A stretch of DNA of 64,000 nt from assembly GCF_026151205.1 (NCBI RefSeq), contig NC_087076.1:21632828-21696827 (forward strand). The letters run 5' to 3'. The position numbers were made by a program, and so were the translations under genes. Positions 39,001 to 47,613 of the stretch are shown here, piece by piece. The number at the start of each line of letters is the position of its first letter. Position 1 is the stretch's first letter. The stretch comes from Bolinopsis microptera. Taxonomy: Eukaryota; Ctenophora; Tentaculata; Lobata; Bolinopsidae. The notes under the pieces are model-generated. The model was not told the origin of the DNA and searched no databases. It worked only from the letters and a program-made list of their open reading frames with translations.

Positions 39001-39539
39001 CCGTTAGGCAATTTTTCTAGTGTGCAGTTAGTTTCGTTAAAACACAATACATCATACTTATCATATATTTCTATATCTTCTCGTAGTTGATCAATATTTT
39101 TGAAAAGGGATCTGATATTCATGGAAAATGTTTTAAGTTGAGAGGATGTCGACCTTTTTACGTTACGTTGCTGTTTATACTGACAGTGAGTTAGGAAAGC
39201 CGAAATGTCACTCCATGTTGAATCCTGGTGCTCTTCATTGGTCATGGCGTCTCCAATAAGATTACATCGACTATTTTGAGCGTATGGATTATAAATAGCG
39301 CAATTAAGCTTATTGTAGTCATCGTAAATTTCATAGTAAGTCGCGTAAAATCCAGGAATAAGACTTTCACAACAGCTTGTACAACCTAAATTTTCCTTAA
39401 AACATTTGACGTGGACGTTGTTTTGGCACCATGAACAGCTGCGGATGTTTTTGGAAGAATAACACCAGCCGCTACAGCTACCACATTTTATTTTGATTTT
39501 ATGACCAGAAGTATCAGTAACATTTCCATTCGCTGCCAT
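36054..39539 (-). CDS. LINE ORF2: PHD-like zinc finger, APE endonuclease and reverse transcriptase
   Basis: A 1161-codon uninterrupted frame of a CR1/L2/Jockey-group non-LTR retrotransposon. Residues about 19-56 form a Cys/His cluster (CGSCSGWC, CSWC, HVKC, CTSC) like a PHD finger. The apurinic-type endonuclease spans about 135-370, with MNIRS, NET (E169), HGDFN (290-294), IDH (336-338) and SDH (358-360). The RT spans about 640-920, with NYRPIS, LIDFSKAFD (D749), YGVPQGSILGP and YADD (826-829). A C-terminal thumb region follows with LGVIIDNKLNW. All catalytic boxes are present without stops or frameshifts, so the copy may be active or very young. The start at 39539 precedes the zinc finger and gives the full expected domain order. 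The predicted product is a nuclear target-primed reverse transcriptase. Confidence 0.95.
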   Translation of the reverse strand: MAANGNVTDTSGHKIKIKCGSCSGWCYSSKNIRSCSWCQNNVHVKCFKENLGCTSCCESLIPGFYATYYEIYDDYNKLNCAIYNPYAQNSRCNLIGDAMTNEEHQDSTWSDISAFLTHCQYKQQRNVKRSTSSQLKTFSMNIRSLFKNIDQLREDIEIYDKYDVLCFNETNCTLEKLPNGINDITLNRFHEPYIQDPIRTSGKGGGLAIYIHKRVADSDKIDIFNPNPEPSNTSGEFQFIKIHQCKGYNRTKIIGNVYRSPARKPEAFLEIFKSTLHNLGRHSRNHMTLHGDFNLNLLKHSSNQACQSIIDIASSYGFIQIVSRPTRITDHSATLIDHIYTNNLEDTISCNVLTTDLSDHLAIVTTINLDNTSTSSYRSASYNQNPTQTNVRSFNEANNHKFRDLIMEENWSVILTNTPDANQQFDCLNSAYNRIYNAAYPTKRQSERRQNERVNPKPWILPWLEEAIERKNQAYHDFVKEPVDRNQLKYDRLKKFCTKHVDKAKNIHYKKFFEQHKDNSKKQWQMINGLLNRKPAKPTSIKLSDENGQVSTPAAVAEKFNDHFSNIAPKIKSEISSRTTFDPGGAQGTLRNPSPNSIYIKPVTTTEVQDVINLFKNKATLDTKIQPLKIANSCHNFTTVLAHVVNSSFEQGVFPQALKTAKVVPVHKGGSKTDIKNYRPISLLATFSKVYEKLMHNRVINFLDTYNILCENQYGFRPGRSCEHALLNAKDRILNSMSKKQVTLLLLIDFSKAFDLVDHSILLNKLEHYGIRGLALNWFKSYLMNRNQFVSIGSSESSANPIIYGVPQGSILGPLLFIIYINDLPQISEIANFIMYADDANIFLTGENINEVYDKLKILSDVLVKWVDNNGLALNLKKTNYMIFSRQRNLIYRDVVISGVTIERKTEARFLGVIIDNKLNWSQNISAMKMKMARYIGVMYKLKKYLPLEARLQIYHSFVQSHLNYCSLVWGFAAKSHIETLFVKQKMGLRAILPGFVNYWYKDGTPPASTKSGFYVHKILTVQSIIVKNALVFIHKLKNFPSLVPPSIKKTIPNSAPIFNVADPDSSLTTLWSDEYGKHPYNNSVFYKGPLLAINRYSVAATSLPSLFNLNIYKRCIKNMLIDQQNEGIADEWPNFMLYNITGLRKSERNINRNANNNSVP

Positions 39540-40279
39540 TTTAAGTTAACTCTTATGCTTGTGGAGGAATTAGAGAATAAAAAATGTATAAATTTATAAA
39601 TAACGTAAAATATATCTATACTAGTGCAAATCAGATTCTTTCACGAGAACCGGAGGTCCTGTATGCTACAGAATCGTGATCTGAGTCTTATCTACTTATT
39701 TGTTAAAAATATTCGCTAAATCAAATGTTACAATATAGTGCCCTTATCTCGATTTTCGGGCTTATCAGTATGATAATATGACTTTACCTAAAGTGTATAT
39801 TAAGTCGTTGTGATTTGTATGTGTGAAATTGTTTCGTTGTGTAGTTTTGTGTGGTGATTTTTGCTATTTAGTTGTTTGTGAAGTTTTCGAAAATACTGTT
39901 GCACTGAACTTTGACTGAGGAAACGTGCTTGATGCTGATTTACCAGAGAAGCTTCTATAATTATTAAATAAAATGTGCACAGTTTTGTTTGGTAATGTGA
40001 AAATGTTTTAGGAAATGTATGGTGGGATGATAAGAGACAAAAATGCTTGATAGTGAAAGAATGTTCATCAGTTCATCTGATAAGCTTAAGAAGATAAGCA
40101 TTTTCGACCAATCAGATCATTTCTTCAAAAATCGATCGTGGTAGCAATCAAATGATGAATTTGGATGAGGAGTGAGGATGTACTGAAAAAGATATGAAAA
40201 TACTTGATGATATGCTTAATTTAAGGGCTTGACAGAAAAGGTTGATTTTTATATAATTAATTCATTTATGGATTAGTGC
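39540..40279. other. Spacer between LINE-associated ORFs
   Basis: 740 bp of AT-rich sequence between the stop of the AlkB-SGNH ORF and the start of the PHD-EN-RT ORF, both on the minus strand. No third frame or terminal repeat is seen. It is long for an ORF1-ORF2 spacer. Confidence 0.5.
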
Positions 40280-42073
40280 TCAACCACGGTGATATCTGAA
40301 AGGACTGTTAGGCTCATGGTGGTAGAGCCACGCACAGTTCCTGTGGCGTGGCAGTTCTGATCCACATAACTTGCCAACGCAGTTGACAAGTTCATATGCA
40401 ACAGCCCTTCTGACATCGTGATGTAAATGGATGCCATGCTTATCATTGCGGTCCCATACGTAGTATGAATGAACCCGCTTGATAACGGCATGGGCATCGT
40501 AAAATGTCAGATTGGGTATCACCCTGGCGAGATTCACCATACATAGATTAAAATCATCAATTTCTCTGTTCAACCAACCAATTCTCGTTAAAGACAAAGC
40601 ACAAAAAACAAACTGTGTGCTTTTGTTGCTCTTACAGCTTTCGACAAGGCGGGGACAAAAGTTATCAGCCAGACTCTTGGCAGATTTTCCATACCGTGAA
40701 AGATCGTTTATGCCACATGAGATGATCACAGTTTTGGCATGTTTGAGGTCATGATCCAAAGAGTCTATGAGCTGGTAGTTCAAACGCTTCTGACAGCGGT
40801 GGCCGGGTATCTGATCGAACAACCATTCAGGTGTTTCACGATGAATAGAGTCATGTATGAATAGGACCCTGGAGTGACGAGACTGAGAGGAGGAGTTCTG
40901 AGCTGGAGGGGCAACAGGTGGTATCCGATGGAGAGCTGGAGGTGCAGGCACAGTGCATGACTCTTGTTGTTTCAGTTTGCGGAAAGTCAGTGAAATGCGT
41001 GGAAACCTTACCGAGATATCGCGGTCAATGCCGTGGCGCCAGTTGTCCTGATCTGCTCGTGACATGACGTAAAGTGAACCGTGCTCAAGTGGAATGTTAT
41101 GCTCGACAAAGGGGCCTACTGTACTTGATATCCTAAGGTTTCTAGGTGCTCCAATCGACACTGTATAAATTTGACTATCCTCCATTATGCTAGGTTCGCT
41201 GTCATTATGCATCGGTATGCCGACCGATCCGTCCTTGTATAAAGTGCAAAGGCAAGTGTAGTTCTCTGGGGTTATGTCAGCGTCCAGTTTTTGCAGTTGC
41301 TCGTACGCATGTTCCAGAGTGGGTGGAAGTGGCCCAACAGAGACAGGATGTGAGGTTCTGCCGTACGTGTAGGGGACGGAGCCATAATAAGTTGTGATAC
41401 GGCCTCCAGGGTGGTGCATGTCAAAGTTTAGCTCACTTGAAACTTTATCAAAAGTTAACTCGGAAAGATCGCACTCTAAAAGTCTTACCGGCGAATGAGG
41501 CATACTTGTAACTTCTCTGGAAGTGTCGAGGTTCTGCGAGGGGGCTTCAGAGATGAGAGTTGCAGTCTGCTGTGTGATGAGGGTGGTCTGTTTCTTCGTT
41601 TCATCAGAGACTTCTTCGATCGCCGTCAGAGCACGTTCTGTTAGATGTTTCACCGCCTTCTCGCACTCCCCATTAACAGTACATGAAAGTAAGTTAGCTG
41701 CCGCAGTTAGACTATTCATGGATTGATCTATATCAACGACTATTTGACGTGTTAGATATTGTTTGATGGCGGCTTGTTTGGTGTCAGGCTTAGTGGCTTT
41801 GCCAGTAAATGCGGAGTCAATTAAACGGAGCCTGTTGTATTCAAAATCTATATCTTCTTTGGAGAGGGTAGGTAAAACGTTTAAACACGTCTTAGCGCAA
41901 AACGTGTAAATTGATGGCACACCAAAGCCCAACATACCGAGGGAGGGTGCCTCCGTGTCGGAGGGTGACCCGGAGGCAGCAGGTTTAGTGATACTGTTCT
42001 TCCTAGCAGGAGTCTTCTTAGCAGCAGGAGTCTTGTTAGCAGCAGAGGTCGACTTGTTAAGATGGCCGGACAT
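40280..42073 (-). CDS. AlkB-type 2OG-Fe(II) oxygenase fused to SGNH esterase, likely LINE ORF1
   Basis: A 597-codon intact frame. The N-terminus (1-40) is basic and Lys/Pro/Ala/Ser-rich. Residues about 60-180 are helical-looking. About 225-367 is an AlkB-type dioxygenase: CTLYKDGSVGIPMHND carries the HxD metal pair (H289, D291), followed by YTVSIGAPRNL, HGSLYVMS, NWRHGI (H347, third metal ligand) and RISLTFRKL (R359 and R365, 2OG-binding side). A Pro/Ser linker follows. About 402-570 is an SGNH/GDSL hydrolase: FIHDSI (S409 nucleophile), ISCGINDLS (G454, N456) and HGIHLHHD (H549). The Asp normally just before the GIH motif is H546, with D544 two residues earlier. Esterase-bearing ORF1 proteins are known in CR1-like LINEs. 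Orientation and proximity to the PHD-EN-RT ORF suggest one element; a domesticated or separate gene remains possible. Confidence 0.85.
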   Translation of the reverse strand: MSGHLNKSTSAANKTPAAKKTPARKNSITKPAASGSPSDTEAPSLGMLGFGVPSIYTFCAKTCLNVLPTLSKEDIDFEYNRLRLIDSAFTGKATKPDTKQAAIKQYLTRQIVVDIDQSMNSLTAAANLLSCTVNGECEKAVKHLTERALTAIEEVSDETKKQTTLITQQTATLISEAPSQNLDTSREVTSMPHSPVRLLECDLSELTFDKVSSELNFDMHHPGGRITTYYGSVPYTYGRTSHPVSVGPLPPTLEHAYEQLQKLDADITPENYTCLCTLYKDGSVGIPMHNDSEPSIMEDSQIYTVSIGAPRNLRISSTVGPFVEHNIPLEHGSLYVMSRADQDNWRHGIDRDISVRFPRISLTFRKLKQQESCTVPAPPALHRIPPVAPPAQNSSSQSRHSRVLFIHDSIHRETPEWLFDQIPGHRCQKRLNYQLIDSLDHDLKHAKTVIISCGINDLSRYGKSAKSLADNFCPRLVESCKSNKSTQFVFCALSLTRIGWLNREIDDFNLCMVNLARVIPNLTFYDAHAVIKRVHSYYVWDRNDKHGIHLHHDVRRAVAYELVNCVGKLCGSELPRHRNCAWLYHHEPNSPFRYHRG

Positions 42074-42149
42074 GATAAAATCAAGCAGTTTCTTATCAGC
42101 AAGTCAGTGCACTTGTGAAAAGATTAGAGAGCAAAAATGTTGATGCGTA

Positions 42150-42240
42150 ATGTAAAGTAAAAATGATTGGAATGAAATAAAAATGATTGGAATGAAGTAA
42201 AAATGATTGGAATGAGTAAAAATGATTGGACAAGTAAAAA
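42150..42240. repeat. ~17-bp tandem repeat upstream of AlkB-SGNH ORF
   Basis: About four copies of AAAAATGATTGGAATGA, the last ones shortened, 75-165 bp upstream of the ORF start. It is a candidate 5' UTR or promoter repeat of the LINE. Confidence 0.8.
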
Positions 42241-42241
42241 T

Positions 42242-43290
42242 GCTCTTATTAGGGGAAAGGAGATTACTCGACGTTTCAACATACAAATGAATTATTCAAA
42301 CAATATACACATAATATAGCAATGACCCTATATAAAAATAATTATAATTATAAAAATTCTGTAAAAATGGTACAAATTTAAAAACTGAGGTAAAATAAAA
42401 CCCTTTGTAATAATATATGTAAAATCCACTAAATCACATCACAACAAAAAGCAGTTTAGACCACCATTCAACAAGCACTCCATGACCTTTTAGGGTTTAA
42501 GAGTGTTGATCAGGTTAAGGTCCAAATCACTTATTGCCGTGGGTGGAAGGGTTCTGGTACCTCTGTACCCCCTGATAGAGATTATACAAACTCGACGTTT
42601 CAATGTAACTACATCGTATTCATGATCTAAAAACAAAATTCATAACAAAATTAGTTTATAAAACTAATTTTGTTATGAATTTTGTTATGACTTTTTTGTA
42701 TCGAATTTTTGGATAAAGTTGATTGATTAAAAATAAATTAATGTACACAAATTTTTGGTAAAAATTATTCAAACAATATAAACATAATATAACAATTACC
42801 CTATATAAAAATTCAATATAAATTCAATAGAAAACTAAATAAAATTTATAAACACCCTTTAAGTAGTATAGTAAGCCAGTAAAAGAACTGGCTCCAAATT
42901 TATATCTAATTCTGCTATTTTTACTGCACTACTACTTTTTAACCCTTTCTCTGTACACAAATTTTGCCTCAGATATATGTTTTTTACGTTTTGAATTTTG
43001 AACACTTGTTTTTAGATCATGAATACGATGTAGTTACATTGAAACGTCGAGCAATCTCCTTTCCCTAATAAGAGCTTTTTTACTTGTCGCAACAACCGGG
43101 ATAAAGATAATTTTACACAGAATACATTACAACAATGCGACTCATAAACAATACTCCAATCCGGATTTTACATGATATTTTTATACATAAAACAAATTTA
43201 TTGATACATGTACATCATTATAAATTTTTTACAAAGTAAATTATTCAAACAATATACACATTATTGTCACAATGACCCTATATAAAAACA
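42242..43290. repeat. Nested inverted and ~475-bp tandem repeats upstream of LINE
   Basis: Two patterns overlap. First, GCTCTTATTAGG...CTCGACGTTTCAA at 42242-42279 recurs inverted at about 43041-43077. Inside that pair, TGTAACTACATCGTATTCAT at about 42603-42622 recurs inverted at about 43019-43038, and 42640-42700 is itself a palindrome. Second, ATTATTCAAACAATATA followed by CCCTATATAAAAA recurs at 42291, 42764 and 43240 (spacing 473 and 476), as if a ~475-bp unit were repeated with strong divergence. No frame is convincing. Confidence 0.75.
43090..43127 (+). repeat. 38-bp repeat, inverted partner at 35635
   Basis: Exact inverted copy of 35635-35672. Here the match to the element at 56717-56830 extends about 45 bp further right, through ATGCGACTCATAAACAATAC and AATCCGGATTTTACATG, so this is a fuller copy of that repeat. 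Confidence 0.8.
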
Positions 43291-43624
43291 ACCCTTCAAA
43301 AAATCAATATATTCCCTATCTCAAATATTGGGAGAAACATTTGAAAATCATCCTTGGCCTTGTGGCTCCAAATTCAAATTTAAACTGTTTATCCTAACAA
43401 AGTTTTTTCTCGCACCTCTGTCTCCCCTAAAGAAATCACTGTTGTTCTTAGGATTTCGAAACGAAAGCGTTTCCTTATGTATCCTACAGCATCTGAATAC
43501 CTTTAACCTGTGTGGTATTCCATCTTACTAGCCAGCTTCTTTACAAGTCTTTCAGCTTCACCACCAGACGTTGAGTACATCATTATAATTCATTCTGTTT
43601 TGGTTGACGATGTCAACCCATCGA

Positions 43625-43655
43625 GATCGTTGCTCTGCGAAGCAGAGCAACGATC
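43625..43655. other. Perfect 14-bp-stem hairpin
   Basis: GATCGTTGCTCTGC, a GAA loop, then the exact reverse complement. It sits at the left edge of a GC-rich patch (43625-43805) that also holds two copies of GTTGTATGACCCGCCGCGCA at about 43751 and 43774. Confidence 0.85.
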
Positions 43656-43805
43656 GACGATGGGAAGCAAGAATGCTAGTTCGCGCGGCGCGTCGAAGCG
43701 GCGAAGTCCTCCAAATTCTGTCATACGTTGTATAAACAGGATTAAACGTTGTATGACCCGCCGCGCACGAGTTGTATGACCCGCCGCGCACGAGTTCGCG
43801 GCTCC

Positions 43806-45308
43806 CCTGCATCGTAGAAACTTTAATGTAGTGAAACGACCGTGGGGTCACAACGTGGTACAAAATCCATTCAAATATATTTTGTTTTAAATTCAAAAAA
43901 TAAAAACAAAATAAAACACATAACCATAGAAACATTGAAATAATAAAAGTTAATAACCAAATGTTAATCATTGAATTTACAATAGTTGTAATCTTCACAT
44001 AGCCATGTGCCTACGTGTACTGCGTGACGCGCTTGTTTCACAAGTAGGATTTGCCGCCTACGGCGGTCGCGCGCTACTGCAAGCGAGAGGGCTCTGGTTA
44101 GAGCAAGTTGTAATCCTCATATCATTTTAGTTTCACGTTTTGAATTTTCACAGCCGATTTGTATTAATTTGTTTTACGCGTACTGCGGTCTCGCGTGGAT
44201 GATGATTAATCAGTTGCACTTTTGACTCTACACTCGACTGTAACGTAACTTTTTCAATTTGTTCTCTAGCTGGTCCTGAACCACTATTCGAAACTCTTGG
44301 TAGGTTTACTACCTACCAGAACGCGCGCCGAGTTGGACTCGTCGACGGTCCAATATATGGAACAGATATTTTACGAGTATCACCCGTGAAGAAACTCTAA
44401 CCGGCATCGTCCCTTTAATATATCTAATATATCTAATCTATATAATCTGATCCAATTCCCTAACCCTTCACCTAGGCCTAGCCATGTGCCTTTGCGCCAC
44501 TGCGGGCGTGCTTGTTTCACATGAAGTGAAGGAAATCTTTTTACCGCCGGGAGGCGGGCACGAGCCACTGCAAACGTAAGGGCTTTGGATAGAGCAACCC
44601 TAACCATAACCGAATCCTTAGCATGAAAAGCATATGCTGAAAGCATATCACGTGATCAAAACAATTTTTTCGCCAATATCTCGTCAGGGGATTGACGGAT
44701 GTTACTTTGCTCTAACCAAAGCCCTCTCGCTTACTTGCAGTAGCGCGTGACCGCCGAACTGCCGAATGTCATGGGGATGATTCTTGACGGATATTACTCG
44801 TCTAAATTTCTTTTAACGGGTGATACTCGTAAAATATCTGTCCAACTTGGCGCGCGTCCTGGTAGGTTGTAAACCTACAAAATTTCTTTGAAGTAGCGCG
44901 CGCCGCTATCTTCTCGATGGTAATTGCTACAAAGTAGCGCGCTTCGGTCCAAATCATTATTAATGGTCAATTGGAAGATTCGGAATCAGCGTCCGAAAAT
45001 ACATCGATTAAAGTTGGTTTACAACTGTCGGAGGCCCTTTTAGAATAATGTCAAAAATCGACTGAACATGTAGAGTGATTTAGCACGCGCAGTCGCGCGT
45101 TACTGTAAAAGAAAGGGCTTTGGTTGTTGGTTATAGAGCAAGTTTGAATCGAAATAAATCATACGTATTTAAATGAGGACCTCATGTTGTAGCGCGATGC
45201 ACTACTGGGCCACGCCTTACCTGGGGACCTCAGGCTATCATGTTCATAAACATAGAATGGAGATTCGGCGGAATGAAAGGCTGAGCGCGGCCCAGTAAGT
45301 CCAAGTAA
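43806..45308. mobile_element. Cluster of small MITE-like repeats
   Basis: The motif CTGCAA...GAGGGCTNTGG..AGAGCAA recurs at about 44075-44105, 44566-44597, 44708-44740 (inverted) and 45098-45135. A second pair, GGTAGGTTTACTACCTACCA with downstream ATATTTTACGAGTATCACCCG (about 44299-44390), recurs inverted at about 44815-44878. ACTGGGCC at about 45209 and GGCCCAGT at about 45290 may bound another small element. I see no transposase, so I read this as nested non-autonomous elements. Exact borders are uncertain. Confidence 0.6.
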
Positions 45309-45542
45309 GAGCCTTGTCTCCAAAAACTCATTTGTACTAACGTTTCGGTGAGTTCAAAAGCTTCCATGCCCGCAAATTCCTTAACCAGTTATTTGCTTGT
45401 CCGTTTACAACCCAATTCGTACTTACCGACAAAAAGTCATACACAATACACCAAATGAGCATTTTTTATTGTTATAAATCGGTTGATTCTGTAAAATGCG
45501 CTAAAATTAAATTTCTTGTTTTAATGAATTTCTTGTTCCATT
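45309..45542 (+). mobile_element. Very short LINE 3' tail (same family as 47614-50800)
   Basis: Diverged copy of the last ~230 bp of the LINE at 47614-50800, on the opposite strand. It shares GACAAAAAGTCATACAC, CACCAAATGAGCAT and the terminal AAATTTCTTGTTT repeats. Extreme 5' truncation is typical of LINE insertion. Confidence 0.8.
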
Positions 45543-46332
45543 GGTACTATGATGTATAATGTAATGTTGCTTATCAGAGGCAGACTGCAATTCGATCTGC
45601 TCCTCTTTGTATCATCTCAATCAGAGGTTACAGAGGTGACAAAACTTTTCCAACCAATGCAACAAGTGATTCAGACTTAAACTTGATCAACACTCTTCTC
45701 CTAGATCATAATATATAAAAGGTTGGTGAGTGTTCGATAATAAGTGGGGGCCTGAACTGCTTGTGAATTTGTGGAATTTTATTTATTACGTTCGCCATTT
45801 TGCAAAAATGTTTAGTGAAAGGTTACGAATGGACATTTTTGCAGAAAAATATGGATTTTGGGGATCGGGGAAAGTGGCTCTCGATTTCGTTTCCGTTCGT
45901 GACAACCATGACAACAAAAAAGACGCGTGTAGCGTGCAATGGTTGCAGAGATTTGTACTTGTATAATACTGTAGTCAGTGCATGCGCAGCGCTCTTGTAT
46001 TTTAATGTATTATGTAATACTGATGTCTATAATACATTAGTAAAGTTCAGTTTTTGCTTCAAATTTCTTAAATTACATATAGAAGTTTAGTTCTATGGCA
46101 ATTGAATTTGATGATCACAAATGTTTACTGTATTTAAAGCATAATATTATGAAGTTATTTCATCAGAGCTTGGTAGTGAACGGAAATCTAGCTTCCGCCA
46201 CAACAAAAAACGGGCGCAATTCATGTTAGTTGACCATTTCAAATAATATTACAAAGGATTTAATTTTCTACCCTGGTTTAAAAAAATGTTTACCGTTTTT
46301 ATTACATTTCATTAATCGTATTGGTTTATTAG
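45543..46332. other. Intergenic, no feature recognised
   Basis: AT-rich sequence between two LINE tails. Frames of 78 and 96 codons at 45730-46090 resemble nothing known. Confidence 0.5.
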
Positions 46333-47187
46333 CCGACCCTACTTATTTGTCAGGCTGACCCACCTGATAACCATAATACAAGATCAACCAAAATTTTTAA
46401 CATGATTACTCCAAAACTTAGAATGGATGACTTTACCATGAGTGTGATGTGTTTGCGGGGAAAGCTTAAACTTGCACTATTAAATAATCAACACAGCCAC
46501 GCCCCTCTTGATTGGACCATCAAAGATTTTGACTGCAACAATATTGTCTTCGAAAGATCACTACTTGCTGGTCACACACATGTCAGCGAAATTCCCCTAG
46601 TCTAGTGTTTTCCAAGTCTTGTTCTGTGAGTAAAGTATGTGTGAGAAAGTCTTTAATAAAATAAAATGAATGTATATTTTTGAATTTTTAAGATTTAATT
46701 TGATAATTAGCACTGTATAGTTTAAGATATTTATAGCTTATTATAACCATTGATACAACGACCATAATTTTTCACCAGCTCTCCAATATCCATCTTAAAG
46801 TTGCATCTTATATCCTCAAACTACACAATTTAAACTTAGGCATATATAGTGTAGACTTTCTGTCACAACAAGACTGTAACCCATAGTAACAAACACAAAC
46901 AGAACCCCTAACGTCTGCTAACAATTTTCTTCTGATCCTCATATGAGCCCTGTCTCTAAAAACTCAACTGAACTAGCGTTTTGGTGTGTGCAAAGGCTTT
47001 CAGGCACGCACATTCCCTGCCCCGTTAGTTACCTGTCCCTTTAAAATCAAACTAACAGTCAAGGACAAAAAGTCATACACCAAATGAGCATCATATTTTT
47101 ATAAATTGTTTTACATCTCTTTATTCTGTAAAATGTGCTAAAAATAAAATTTCTTGTTTCATTGAAAAAATTTCTTGTTTCATTGAT
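46333..47187 (+). mobile_element. 5'-truncated LINE copy, inverted relative to 47614-50800
   Basis: The first ~270 bp encode the end of LINE ORF2 (PPDNHNTRSTKIF, SVMCLRGKLK, LDWTIKDFDC), matching the C-terminus of the frame at 48247-50784. The rest is the shared 3' UTR, ending in two copies of AATTTCTTGTTTCATTG. With the 47614-48483 segment it forms an imperfect inverted repeat, arms ~860 bp and spacer ~427 bp. It extends about 17 codons past the other copy's stop, so the two stops differ. Confidence 0.9.
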
Positions 47188-47613
47188 TAATATGCAACGT
47201 TACGTATCTGCTAAATATACAACGTTACGCCACTGAGTTGGACGAATTAAGCATAAATGACATCATTGCCATGTCTGAAGTGGTTTGTAAATGGGCCATT
47301 GTTAGCCCCACGCGTTTTGGTCCGTCATTTCTGCCACTCAGCATTGCCTACTGTAAAGTAGGAATTTTTCTGAGACAATAGAGAAACTGACCTTGTCGCA
47401 CTAAATTCAACCACTTTCCATAATAAAAACACTTACAAATAGAGTTTTTAAAATAATTATAAAAATTTGTTTCACTATTTTATTTATGATTTAAGGAATG
47501 TAAAATAAAACTCATTGTTTCATTGAAAAATTATTGTTTCATTGAACTCATCTAAATGCAAAATAATGCATATTGACTTAAATTATAATCGAATCCTAAT
47601 TTAAATTTTTCTC
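47188..47613. other. Spacer between opposed LINE copies
   Basis: AT-rich spacer. TTATTGTTTCATTGAA, a cousin of the LINE terminal repeat, occurs twice at about 47510-47545. No gene is seen. Confidence 0.5.

Noticed and set aside
43558-43998. 146-codon minus-strand frame in the GC-rich patch
   Set aside because: It crosses a perfect hairpin and short direct repeats, has no recognisable domain and ends in AT-rich low-complexity sequence.
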